From positions 5,137,640-5,201,639 of the forward strand of contig AP017375.1 of assembly GCA_002355455.1 (NCBI GenBank): a DNA stretch of 64,000 bases, given 5' to 3'. The DNA comes from Stanieria sp. NIES-3757 (lineage in GTDB: Bacteria; Cyanobacteriota; Cyanobacteriia; Cyanobacteriales; Xenococcaceae). The position numbers were made by a program, and so were the translations under genes. Shown piece after piece: positions 45,438-53,761 of the stretch (its first letter is position 1; every line of letters starts with the position of its first letter). Under the pieces are notes generated by a model. It was not told the DNA's origin and searched no databases. It saw only the letters and a program-made list of their open reading frames with translations.

Positions 45438-45959
45438 TTTAGCTTGTGCTTCTTTTAATTGAGCTACATTTTGAGTAAAAATTTCTATCTGCATATTGTC
45501 ATCTTGTCTCGAAGAAAGCGATCGCTTAACTTGTCCTAAGTAAAGAGGTACAGATATTCCTGGTTCAGGATGGATTAAGGTTCTTAATTTAATCGTGAAT
45601 TTATTTTCGCCACCTCTACCATTTCTACCGAATGAATAAAGATTATCAGCAGCTTGTCGCAAAGTGGGTTCGATTTGAGACTCTTCAATTTGAGGAGAAA
45701 CAGCAACTACAGCTTGATTTGCTCCATTATCATAAACCAACGAATAACGAACTGCTCCAGGTATTTCTGTGTGGACAAACAAACCTAAACTCAAAGCAAA
45801 AATACTAGCAGTTACTACTGCCATGAAGCTAGTAGCCCCAAACAGGCGAAAGCGCAAACCCCAACCCAAAATAAACGATAAAACAGTGATTAATAATAAA
45901 ATAATGGTGAGAATACCTGCCCATTGGGTATAAGTAGTCAGATCTGTTGGGATTGTCAT
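45423..45959 (-). CDS. ycf51: Ycf51 family protein (DUF2518)
   Basis: A 178-residue protein with two N-terminal transmembrane helices (about 13-35 and 42-62: LTIILLLITVLSFILGWGL, TSFMAVVTASIFALSLGLF) and a soluble beta-rich domain. FRLFGATSFMAVVTAS and the later IKLRTLIHPEPGISVPLYL are typical of Ycf51, conserved in cyanobacteria and some plastids; the role is not known to me. The C-terminal residues KSVSS are encoded by heptamer repeats. It is on the same strand as, and 165 bases from, aspS. Confidence 0.85.
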   Translation of the reverse strand: MTIPTDLTTYTQWAGILTIILLLITVLSFILGWGLRFRLFGATSFMAVVTASIFALSLGLFVHTEIPGAVRYSLVYDNGANQAVVAVSPQIEESQIEPTLRQAADNLYSFGRNGRGGENKFTIKLRTLIHPEPGISVPLYLGQVKRSLSSRQDDNMQIEIFTQNVAQLKEAQAKSVSS

Positions 45960-46075
45960 GATTAATCAGGATATTGATAATTTTTGCTGAGTAAGAAAAT
46001 AGACTTAAGTATTATCTAACAAAGAAATTACCTAAGTCCCTTGAAAATTCAAAGTTTAAAGTTCACAGTTCAAAA

Positions 46076-46093
46076 AAAGTCAAGCTTGACTTT
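46076..46093 (-). terminator. Palindromic terminator after the repeat lipoprotein
   Basis: Perfect 18-base palindrome AAAGTCAAGCTTGACTTT, followed on the minus strand by further Ts. Located 52 bases after the lipoprotein stop codon. Confidence 0.65.
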
Positions 46094-46144
46094 AACAAAG
46101 TGGGAATTGTGACGATTTTCAAGCCAATTTTTAGCTTGAACTAA

Positions 46145-46402
46145 TTAATTATTTTTAATTTCATCACCCGCGTCTTCTATTCCTTCTTCTACATTCTCGG
46201 CACCTTCTTCGATATCTTCGCCGACATCTTCAGCCCCTTTTTCAACACCCTCGCCGACATCCTCAGCACCTTCTTCAATTTGTTCTCCTGCTTCAGGTTC
46301 GCCAGTTGTACCAGGAGTTTCGGTTTCGCTACAAGCCCCAGCAAAGAGAGATAGAGCAATAATTAAGGGTAACCCTAGAATTTTAATCGTTTTTAAGCTC
46401 AT
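46145..46402 (-). CDS. Small lipoprotein with 11-residue acidic repeats
   Basis: An 85-residue protein. The signal peptide ends in the lipobox FAGAC, so Cys24 should be lipidated. The mature part, after a TETPGTTGEPEAGEQ linker, is four 11-residue units: IEEGAEDVGEG, VEKGAEDVGED, IEEGAENVEEG and IEDAGDEIKNN. Such hendecads form amphipathic helices, as in LEA-like or coiled-coil proteins, and the repeat is also visible at DNA level (33-base units). The protein is very acidic. The function is unknown; envelope stress or membrane association is a guess. It lies 68 bases upstream of hemC's stop, on the same strand. Confidence 0.8.
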   Translation of the reverse strand: MSLKTIKILGLPLIIALSLFAGACSETETPGTTGEPEAGEQIEEGAEDVGEGVEKGAEDVGEDIEEGAENVEEGIEDAGDEIKNN

Positions 46403-46470
46403 AATGTCCCAGAATACTTAGTTTTTCGATAAATATCCTTATTGTAGTTGTTTGGCTCTGATTGTCTATT

Positions 46471-47436
46471 CTACTTACGTTCGATTTGGGCAAAAATTTC
46501 TGCCAAGATTTCTCCTGCGCCTTCTCCTCGTAAACGATTGGCTAAATCTATGCCAATTTGTTCGGCGTTACTTCGATTGCCACTGATACTATCTTTGATT
46601 AATCTAAGACCATCTAAACTAGCAACCATTCCTGTTAAAGTTAGAGTGTCGCCTTCAATACTAGTATTAACACCAATCGGAACTTGACAACCGCCTTCCA
46701 AATTTCTCAAGAAGGAACGTTCCGCCCAAGCGCGATCGCGACTATCGACATCTTCTAAGGCTTTTAAGACTTCTAAAACATCGGTATCACCTTCACGACA
46801 TTCAATTCCTAAAGCACCTTGTCCAACAGCATGAAGGGAAATCTCAGGAGAAATAATTTGATGAATGCGATCGCTCATGCCTAATCTCTGTAATCCAGCA
46901 ACGGCTAAAATAATGGCATCGTATTCCCCTGCATCTAATTTGGCGAGACGAGTATTGACATTGCCTCTAACGTCTTTAAAAGTTAAATGGGGAAAATGAT
47001 GACGCAATTGAGCAAGTCTACGTAGGGAAGATGTTCCGATCACTGCACCTTCGGGTAAAGTATCTAATTGTTTATCCTTATTTTTTTCATTGACAACCAA
47101 CGCATCAGCAGGATCGACTCTTTTGGTGACGCATCCCAACATTAAACCTTCTGGTAAATTAGTTGGTAAGTCTTTGAGAGAATGAACGGCAAAATCAATC
47201 TCTTTACTGAGCATTCCTACTTCTAATTCTTTAGTAAATAAACCTTTGTCGCCAATTTTTGCCAAAGCTACATCGAGAATTTTATCTCCCTGAGTACTCA
47301 TAGTTTCCACTTCAAAATCAATCTCAGGAAAATGTTTTTCTAATTCTGCTTTTACCCAATAAGTTTGCACTAAAGCTAATTGACTTTTTCTCGAACCAAT
47401 GCGAATAGTACGCTCAAGAGTATCAACGGATGTCAT
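46471..47436 (-). CDS. hemC: Porphobilinogen deaminase
   Basis: A 321-residue enzyme polymerising four porphobilinogens to hydroxymethylbilane for chlorophyll, haem and bilin synthesis. [17 protein letters not shown] opens the fold; [29 protein letters not shown] and [10 protein letters not shown] (with the cofactor-binding cysteine) are present. The ATG at 47436 ([16 protein letters not shown]) is chosen because an extra 42 residues from 47562 have no family counterpart. It follows the MazEF-like pair, on the same strand. Confidence 0.95.
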   Translation of the reverse strand: MTSVDTLERTIRIGSRKSQLALVQTYWVKAELEKHFPEIDFEVETMSTQGDKILDVALAKIGDKGLFTKELEVGMLSKEIDFAVHSLKDLPTNLPEGLMLGCVTKRVDPADALVVNEKNKDKQLDTLPEGAVIGTSSLRRLAQLRHHFPHLTFKDVRGNVNTRLAKLDAGEYDAIILAVAGLQRLGMSDRIHQIISPEISLHAVGQGALGIECREGDTDVLEVLKALEDVDSRDRAWAERSFLRNLEGGCQVPIGVNTSIEGDTLTLTGMVASLDGLRLIKDSISGNRSNAEQIGIDLANRLRGEGAGEILAEIFAQIERK

Positions 47437-47576
47437 AGAAGTTATATTAAAACAAGCTAATGGGACTCGATCTAGAGTATCGTATGTTTTCACCTGATGT
47501 TGATTAATTTTTGTGAGTCCGTAATTTAATCTGGAGACAGGTTGAATATATTTAATTCGCAAGGAGCGTAAATTTG

Positions 47577-47924
47577 CTAGAAAAATCCGAATTGAATATC
47601 TAAGGCTCTTTTAATTTGACTGAAATAATCTGATTCTAAAGTGCCAAGCTTCGATTTAAGGCGAGAAGAATCAATTGACCTAATTTGATTAAAATGCAGT
47701 CCTCTTTCTTTATCCAACTGATTTGACTCGCTTGGTTTTACGTTGACAACAAAAGGATAGTGTTTCGGACTCAGAAAAGGAACTACCGTAGTCAGATCGC
47801 TTTCTTCATTACCAATATCATTTTGAATAATCAAACAAGCTCTTATTTTCTTCGCTTCTTTTCCCTTTGTCGGATCGAGATCTACCCACCAAATTTCGCC
47901 TCGTCTACATTTCATCCAAACCAT
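47577..47924 (-). CDS. MazF/PemK-type toxin
   Basis: A 115-residue protein with the MazF-like start [33 protein letters not shown] and TTVVPFL, then the RxxHFNQIR and [12 protein letters not shown] segment of the family. MazF is a sequence-specific mRNA interferase. The Arg/Thr catalytic pair is plausibly conserved (CLIIQND, TVVPF). Its gene overlaps the end of the upstream antitoxin by 20 bases. Two starts are possible (47924 or 47915). Confidence 0.85.
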   Translation of the reverse strand: MVWMKCRRGEIWWVDLDPTKGKEAKKIRACLIIQNDIGNEESDLTTVVPFLSPKHYPFVVNVKPSESNQLDKERGLHFNQIRSIDSSRLKSKLGTLESDYFSQIKRALDIQFGFF

Positions 47925-48132
47925 CCCCTACCGTAACATCCCAATCTTTGATTGACTGCTGAAACTCAGTATCTTGGTTTTGTTCTCGATATGCTTCTCT
48001 TAACTTGTCTTCTAACTGTTCTCGCTCTTTCTCTAACAGCAAGTTATTGATATATGCACTGCGGTTATTAGTAACTTGCTTTAAAAACTCAAATGCGCGA
48101 TCGTCTATATTAATGGTAATCTTGGCTGTCAT
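47905..48132 (-). CDS. Cognate antitoxin, ribbon-helix-helix type
   Basis: A 75-residue protein starting TAKITINIDDRAFEFLKQVT, then NRSAYINNLLLEKEREQLED, which fits a ribbon-helix-helix (CopG/MazE-like) DNA-binding dimer. The acidic C-terminus ([13 protein letters not shown]) should occupy the toxin active site. The overlap with the MazF-like gene supports a coupled module. Confidence 0.82.
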   Translation of the reverse strand: MTAKITINIDDRAFEFLKQVTNNRSAYINNLLLEKEREQLEDKLREAYREQNQDTEFQQSIKDWDVTVGDGLDEM

Positions 48133-48283
48133 TTATCTTACATTTTAGTATTATTTATTTTCTTACTCTATTGTAAGCCAAAAGAAAGCGATCGCGTTCT
48201 TTGTTGTATACGATCTAGAATAAATTGGTAAATTGTGCAGATAAAGACGAATGTATCTACTCGTATAACCAAGTTAGAAAAAC

Positions 48284-50761
48284 ATGGAGACTCCTCAAAC
48301 TCAATGGCAAATCTTGTCTTCTTTAGAACTACCCCAATGGTTTAGCGAGGCAGTCAAACGCTATTGCCACAATTCTGATGGACGCTATGCAGCACAATTA
48401 TTGTGGCAAAGAGGAATACAAGACCCTTTACAACTGCCTGGTTATCTCGATCCCGATGCCTATCAACCTAGTAGTCCCTTTGAATTTGGGGCAGAAATGT
48501 ATAGCGCGATCGCTCGTCTGAAACAAGCTAGAGAAAATGGCGAAAAAGTTACAATTTGGGGCGATTTTGATGCTGATGGGGTTACTTCGACAAGTTTATT
48601 GTGGGAAGGTTTAGGAGAGTTTTTTGGGCAACATCTTTTGTTAGATTATTACATCCCTAATCGTCTAACGGAGTCTCATGGTTTAAATCTAGCAGGAATC
48701 GAACGTTTGGCTACGACAGGTACAAAATTGATTGTTACTTGTGACACGGGTAGCACTAACCTGGAAGAAATTGAGTACGCGCAGCAACTAGGTATCGATT
48801 TGATTGTTACCGATCATCATACTTTACCAGAACAACGTCCTCCAGTTGTAGCAATTATTAATCCTCGTTATTTGCCCCAAGATCATCCCCTTTATCATCT
48901 TTCTGGGGTAGCAGTTGCTTATAAATTAATTGAAGCAATATACCAATCTTTACCCGATGTTCCCCAACAACCGTTAGAGAATTTATTAGATCTGGTGGCA
49001 ATTGGTTTAATTGCTGATTTAGTCCAGTTGCAAGGAGACTGTCGTTATCTTGCCCAACAAGGAATCAAACAGTTACAAAAACAAGCCAGAACCCATACCG
49101 CAACTCGCCCTGGCATTAGTTGTCTGTTAGAATTATGTAAACGCAGTGGCGATCGCCCTACGGATATTTCTTTTGGTTTAGGACCGAGAATTAATGCTGT
49201 CAGTCGCATTCACGGCGATGCTAGTTTCTGCGTGGAGTTATTAACTAGTCGCGATCGCAAAAGATGTCAGCATTTAGCTTTTGAGGCAGAATTAGCCAAT
49301 AGTCGGCGCAAATCGCTCCAAAATGACATTATCAAACAAGTAAAGCAGAAATTAACCCGAATCGATTTATCTACTACTTTTGTCATTGTGTTAGACGATC
49401 CTCAATGGCAAGGTGGTGTTTTGGGTTTAGTTGCTGGACAAATTGCCCAAGAATATGGTCGTCCGACAATTTTATTAAGTAGGAGTGAAACAGAAAAGGA
49501 TTCAGGTGACAGTTATTCTTTGGAAAATAACACTGAAGAGAATGTATCGATTGCCAGAGGTTCAGCCCGTTCGGTTAATCAAATTGATTTATATCAATTA
49601 GTTAAATCTCAAGCAAGTTTATTAGACCGTTTTGGTGGTCATCCTTTCGCAGCAGGTTTGAGTTTACCTGTAGAAAATATTCCCTTGTTTCGCGAAGGAA
49701 TTAATCAAAAGTTACGACAACAACTTGATACTCAATTATTAATTCCGAAACTCGAAGTAGATTTAACGGTTACTGTAGCTCAATTGGGTAAAGACTTATT
49801 TGAAGAATTAAACTTACTTGAACCTTGCGGAATGGGTAATCCAATTCCTAAATTATTGATTAAAAATTGTTGGTTTAAGAACGTTAGAAATAAAAATATT
49901 CAAGACCAAAAAGGACAAAAAATTCAATATATTAGAACAACTTTTGACTTGTGGGATAGCTCAGTTAAACATGGTTGTGCTGGAGTCTGGTGGGGGCATT
50001 ATCAACACGAAATACCCCAAGAAATGACTTGTGATGCAGTAGTCGAATTGTATTTTAATATTAATGCTTATCAACAAAAACAACGTTCCCAAGGTTATGA
50101 AATTCGTTTAGTAGCAGTCCGTCCCAGTCAAGAAAATATTTTATTTAATCACTCAGCAGTTGAAGCAGATGTTTTGATTGACCAACGTAATACATCAGAA
50201 TCCAGAATTCAACACGGTGATTGCACAATCGGACGGGGCTTACAAGCTGCCGACGCAGGTTCGGCAGACAGCCCCTCAGGAAACCTCCGAGTCCCTCACC
50301 GTCAGAATTCAGAATTTAGAATTTTAGAACAATGTCCTCAAAGTTGGCAGGAAATTTATCAACCTTATCGTCAAGCGATCGCTAATAATCAAAAATTGGT
50401 GTTAGCTTATTCACTTCCCGAACATCCCGATCCTCAAACAACTTGGCAACAATTAGTTGGCATAGTTAAGTATTTAATTCGGACTGATAAAACTGCTACT
50501 AAAACTCAAATTCAAACCAAATTAAATTTAAGCGATCGCTGCTGGTTATTAGGCTTAAAAGCTTTAGAAGCTAGTGGAATTGATTATCAAGTTACTGAAC
50601 AAAATTATTCTTTTAATTGGATAACTGAGAATTTTTCTGCACAAGCTGAAGCTGAAATCGCTAATTTTATCTTGGCAGTTGAAGAAGAACAATTTCAAAG
50701 ACAATATTTTACTCAAGTTCCGTTGTCAGTAATTACTCATCAGTTATCCGTTAATTATTAA
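48284..50761 (+). CDS. recJ: Single-stranded-DNA-specific exonuclease RecJ
   Basis: An 825-residue DHH-family 5'-3' exonuclease acting in recombination and mismatch repair. DHH motifs: WGDFDADGVTSTSLL (about 88-102), TCDTGSTN, VTDHHTLPE; the DHHA1 domain has FGGHPFAAGLSLP; an OB-like region follows. The frame carries an in-frame GC-rich palindromic insertion (residues about 640-676), flanked by 8-base direct repeats, and the last eleven residues come from heptamer repeats. The C-terminal extension after the insert (about 690-825) is typical of the longer cyanobacterial RecJ. Activity is probably retained because the core is intact. Confidence 0.93.
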   Translation: METPQTQWQILSSLELPQWFSEAVKRYCHNSDGRYAAQLLWQRGIQDPLQLPGYLDPDAYQPSSPFEFGAEMYSAIARLKQARENGEKVTIWGDFDADGVTSTSLLWEGLGEFFGQHLLLDYYIPNRLTESHGLNLAGIERLATTGTKLIVTCDTGSTNLEEIEYAQQLGIDLIVTDHHTLPEQRPPVVAIINPRYLPQDHPLYHLSGVAVAYKLIEAIYQSLPDVPQQPLENLLDLVAIGLIADLVQLQGDCRYLAQQGIKQLQKQARTHTATRPGISCLLELCKRSGDRPTDISFGLGPRINAVSRIHGDASFCVELLTSRDRKRCQHLAFEAELANSRRKSLQNDIIKQVKQKLTRIDLSTTFVIVLDDPQWQGGVLGLVAGQIAQEYGRPTILLSRSETEKDSGDSYSLENNTEENVSIARGSARSVNQIDLYQLVKSQASLLDRFGGHPFAAGLSLPVENIPLFREGINQKLRQQLDTQLLIPKLEVDLTVTVAQLGKDLFEELNLLEPCGMGNPIPKLLIKNCWFKNVRNKNIQDQKGQKIQYIRTTFDLWDSSVKHGCAGVWWGHYQHEIPQEMTCDAVVELYFNINAYQQKQRSQGYEIRLVAVRPSQENILFNHSAVEADVLIDQRNTSESRIQHGDCTIGRGLQAADAGSADSPSGNLRVPHRQNSEFRILEQCPQSWQEIYQPYRQAIANNQKLVLAYSLPEHPDPQTTWQQLVGIVKYLIRTDKTATKTQIQTKLNLSDRCWLLGLKALEASGIDYQVTEQNYSFNWITENFSAQAEAEIANFILAVEEEQFQRQYFTQVPLSVITHQLSVNY
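50203..50310. mobile_element. Palindromic insertion inside recJ with 8-base direct repeats
   Basis: CAGAATTC occurs at both ends (50203-50210 and 50303-50310). Between them lie nested inverted arms: ACGGTGA/TCACCGT (50214-50220, 50296-50302), GGGGCT/AGCCCC (50235-50240, 50270-50275), and CTGCCGA/TCGGCAG (50247-50253, 50261-50267). It is open in frame. The flanks are heptamer repeats of the CAGAATT type. Confidence 0.75.
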
Positions 50762-50791
50762 CTTCTGCCTTTTGCCTTCTGCATCCAAAAT

Positions 50792-50888
50792 AATATAGTC
50801 ATTTCAATTTAGAGTGAGACAATCGCTTCTTGCCATGAAAGGCTTTCAGCCAAAAAATGTTTCATTCTTATTTGAAACAAATATAACT
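50792..50888 (+). repeat. 97-base dispersed repeat, copy 1
   Basis: Begins AATATAGTCATTTCAATTT and ends AAACAAATATAACT; it contains the hairpin GTTTCA/TGAAAC. An inverted copy at 58640-58737 differs at roughly nine positions. Lies after recJ. Confidence 0.85.
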
Positions 50889-50893
50889 GTACA

Positions 50894-50913
50894 GACGTTC
50901 CATGGAACGTCTC
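50894..50913. terminator. 20-base palindrome between recJ and the SRPBCC gene
   Basis: AGACGTTCCA / TGGAACGTCT, a perfect inverted repeat, followed by CTAATATTTTATTG. It lies between convergent genes and may terminate either strand. Similar ACAGACGT starts occur at 17191. Confidence 0.55.
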
Positions 50914-50920
50914 TAATATT

Positions 50921-51382
50921 TTATTGATCGCTATCGCGATAAACTTGTTCTGCTACTCGTTTTAGCCTTCGTAGTTGAGCTTGCATATCATTTTTAGTCC
51001 AAGTTGCTGCAAACTGATTAAAACCCCAACTGACAACAGCATTAGGAATTTCAAACTCAAAACGATTAATTAATAAAGTTCCCTCTGACAAAGGGTGGCA
51101 TTCCCAGCGATCGCGTCCTTGAAAAAAACCATCAAACTGCCAGACAATTAAACCAGGTTCTCTTTCCACCACCACACTTTTAAGAGAAGGTTCTAGCAAA
51201 GGAATCTTAATGGTAAAACGGCTCAAACTACCAATAGCTGTATTCCATTTGCCAATTGGTTCGCATTTTAAAACAGGATTAAGCCAACGGTGCATTAACT
51301 CCAAATCAGTAAAACAACTTTCTACCACTGTCGCACTAGCTTTAATCGCGATCGATTGTTCAAAAATTTGAGGTGAGGACAT
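50921..51382 (-). CDS. SRPBCC superfamily protein
   Basis: A 153-residue protein of the START/polyketide-cyclase-like fold: QSIAIKASATVVESCFTDLE, LMHRWLNPVLKC, and a C-terminal helix beginning FAATWTKNDMQAQLRRLKR. Such proteins bind hydrophobic ligands in a deep cavity; cyanobacterial members are often annotated as 'cyclase/dehydrase' with no proven reaction. The start ATG at 51382 is followed by SSPQIFEQ. It is convergent with recJ. Confidence 0.82.
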   Translation of the reverse strand: MSSPQIFEQSIAIKASATVVESCFTDLELMHRWLNPVLKCEPIGKWNTAIGSLSRFTIKIPLLEPSLKSVVVEREPGLIVWQFDGFFQGRDRWECHPLSEGTLLINRFEFEIPNAVVSWGFNQFAATWTKNDMQAQLRRLKRVAEQVYRDSDQ

Positions 51383-51780
51383 ATTATCTCAAACAAAAAT
51401 GTACAAATTAAATTAGCAAAATGTAAATTGTAAAGTTAGTTTTTTTGAATTAATTGTAGTTATTCATTCAAGAAAAGATTGCTGACAGCCGAACGCTACA
51501 GCTTAATAAGAGCTTAATAGTTAAATCTTAACTAAGCAATTATGCTGAAATTATGATTAAATCTTAACTTTTTAGGTATTATTTCGTTAATTTGGCATAA
51601 TTAACCCAGAAAATATATTGACTTTAATTTAAAAATCGATCTTATATTCTCGTAGATAGTACGGAAATGATGGGGCGTATTAAGTCAAGGAAAGGTTAAT
51701 CAAGCTTTCTAGTCGACAACAGGAAAAACCTCCAATTCTCTGAAGGTAGCCCCTCACGATGTAAATTCACACTAAAGAAC
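51383..51780. other. Long leader of the MscS-like gene
   Basis: About 398 bases. A direct repeat CTTAATAA-GAG-CTTAATAG (51502-51520, period 11) resembles half of a Pho box; further TTAAATCTTAACT copies follow at about 51521 and 51558. Closer to the gene, GGGGC (about 51673) and GCCCC (about 51751) could close a structured 5' leader with inner hairpins (GAAAG/CTTTC; AGG/CCT). No known riboswitch is identified. Confidence 0.45.
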
Positions 51781-53409
51781 ATGACAAACATGATGATTTC
51801 GATCTTGCCTAACCTATCTTTTTACATAGCACAGGCGTTAGATCAGCAAGTATATTCTGCCCTAGGAAGAGATTTTGGCTTTTCTTTGCTCAATTTGCTT
51901 AAAGCAATTGCTATCTTTATCCTGGGTTTGATTGTTGCCTCAGTTATCAAAGCTGTTATTAAAGGGTTACTCAATAAAACTAGTGTTGATAACCGTATTG
52001 CTGCCTGGTTAACTGGACAAAGGGGAGGAGAACCTTTACCAATAGAAGATTGGATTGCTAATTTAGTTTATTGGTTAATTATTCTCTTTGCCGTAGTTGG
52101 TTTTCTCAATGCACTGCAATTACAAACAGTTTCTCAACCGCTCAATTCTTTATTAAATCAGATAACTAGTTTTTTACCGAAAATTCTTGGAGCTGGCTTT
52201 TTGCTTGGTATTGCCTGGATAGTTGCTACTGTAGTCAAATTAGTGGTAACTAGAGGCTTAAGTGCATTAAGGATTGATGAACGATTAGGACAGTCAGCCA
52301 GAGATAGTTCTGATTTTGCTTTAAGCGATACGATTGGGAATGCCCTCTATTGGTTCATTTTTCTGCTGTTTCTACCTTCTATTTTGAGTACTTTACAACT
52401 GCAAGGTACTCTTGAACCAGTCCAAAACCTGCTCGATCAAATTTTAGGTATTCTGCCTAATATTCTAGCTGCTATCCTGATCGGTGCAGTTGGTTGGTTT
52501 ATCGCTCAGATTGTACGTCGTTTGGTTACGAATCTGTTATCAGCAACAGGAATAGACAGAGTAGGAGAAAGATTTGGGCTATCTAATCTTGGTGGAAGGC
52601 AATCTTTATCTTGGATAATTGGAACAATTGTCTATGTTCTAATTTTAATCCCTACTGCGATCGCAGCTTTAGAAGCTCTCAATATTGCAGCAATTTCTCA
52701 ACCAGCAATCAATATGCTTAATCAGGTGTTAAACCTGTTGCCCAAACTGTTTGCTGCTGTAGTTGTTTTAGTAGGGTTCTATATCGTAGGCAAGTTTGTT
52801 TCTAACTTAGTCACTAACATTTTGACTAGCATTGGTTTTAACAACTTCTTCCAATGGTTAGGTATTACTACTCCACCCCCTCGAACTACTTCACCTTTTC
52901 CCCCTAGTCCAATGGTGGGAGGGACTGAACAACCAACGGTAATTCAAACCGAAACAAAAGTTACTTCTAAAACTCCTTCTGAGCTAGTCGGAATTATTGT
53001 CCTCGTGGCAATTATGTTAGTCGCTGCTTTAACTGCTGTAGATATTCTTCAAATTCAGGCTCTTACATCAGTATTCGGCGTAATTCTCGTTATTGCTGGT
53101 CAAATATTCTTAGGATTAGTAGTTTTTGCCATTGGTTTGTATCTGGCTAATCTTGCTTATAATTTGATTCTGGGTTCTGGAACTCGTCAGGCAAGAATTT
53201 TGGCACAAACTGCCCGTATCTCTATTATTACCTTAATTTCTGCTATGGCATTGCAGCAAATGGGTGTTGCGCCTAACATTGTCAATCTTGCTTTTGGTTT
53301 ATTAGTAGGTGGCATTGCTGTAGCTATTGCCTTAGCTTTTGGTTTAGGTGGTCGAGAAGTTGCAGCAGAACAGTTACGTTCTTGGATTAATTCGTTTAAA
53401 AATCAATAA
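51781..53409 (+). CDS. Mechanosensitive channel-like protein with repeated TM-helix domains
   Basis: A 542-residue membrane protein with about eleven hydrophobic segments. The unit 'AIFILGLIVASVIKAVIKGL - LLNKTSVDNRIAAWL' recurs four times (near 43, 137, 223, 317), which is the conserved TM-helix (PF05552) found in MscS-related channels. The linker at about 360-400 is Pro/Thr-rich. It most likely responds to membrane tension or ions; a true MscS beta domain is not evident, so it may be an accessory channel. A long structured leader precedes it and a strong terminator follows. Confidence 0.82.
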   Translation: MTNMMISILPNLSFYIAQALDQQVYSALGRDFGFSLLNLLKAIAIFILGLIVASVIKAVIKGLLNKTSVDNRIAAWLTGQRGGEPLPIEDWIANLVYWLIILFAVVGFLNALQLQTVSQPLNSLLNQITSFLPKILGAGFLLGIAWIVATVVKLVVTRGLSALRIDERLGQSARDSSDFALSDTIGNALYWFIFLLFLPSILSTLQLQGTLEPVQNLLDQILGILPNILAAILIGAVGWFIAQIVRRLVTNLLSATGIDRVGERFGLSNLGGRQSLSWIIGTIVYVLILIPTAIAALEALNIAAISQPAINMLNQVLNLLPKLFAAVVVLVGFYIVGKFVSNLVTNILTSIGFNNFFQWLGITTPPPRTTSPFPPSPMVGGTEQPTVIQTETKVTSKTPSELVGIIVLVAIMLVAALTAVDILQIQALTSVFGVILVIAGQIFLGLVVFAIGLYLANLAYNLILGSGTRQARILAQTARISIITLISAMALQQMGVAPNIVNLAFGLLVGGIAVAIALAFGLGGREVAAEQLRSWINSFKNQ

Positions 53410-53473
53410 CTCTTTGTCGCTATTTTCAATCAAACTTCTACTCGTTAATTTATCTTTGACAATTTATTTTTAC

Positions 53474-53500
53474 TCCTAGAGATTTTCTAGGATTTTTTTT
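53474..53500 (+). terminator. Rho-independent terminator of the MscS-like gene
   Basis: Stem TCCTAGA / TCTAGGA with loop GATTT, then eight Ts. Lies 65 bases after the stop codon. Confidence 0.92.
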
Positions 53501-53761
53501 GTTTAAAATGCTAATATTAGTAAACTTACTTAAGTATAATTAGCAAAAAGAATTTTATAAACAGGTAAATTCCTTTAAATATATTTTACATTTATAAAAT
53601 TATTATGAAGTTAAAAAATGAAAAATATGAAATGCAATTTATAGCATTTATTTATTTTTACTTTTAGCGAAACCTAAACTACAATTTATTTTTTTTTTAA
53701 AACCCTAGCTTTAATAAAATAATTTATCTAGCAATTCTTTTAAACAAAATATTATTTTTTT
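53501..53761. other. AT-rich intergenic region
   Basis: Beyond the terminator, about 260 bases of AT-rich DNA with long A and T runs. No repeat or frame is seen. It should contain the promoter of the pilin-accessory paralogue. Confidence 0.5.

Noticed and set aside
47437-47562. 42-residue N-terminal extension of HemC
   Set aside because: Homologues begin at the [13 protein letters not shown] motif and the extension has no family counterpart; ATG at 47436 fits.
51490-51530. Possible 3' end of a c-di-AMP (ydaO) riboswitch (GCCGAACGCTACAGCTTAA)
   Set aside because: The rest of the riboswitch, especially the GGGGTGAAT region, is missing upstream, where the DNA is plain AT-rich sequence.
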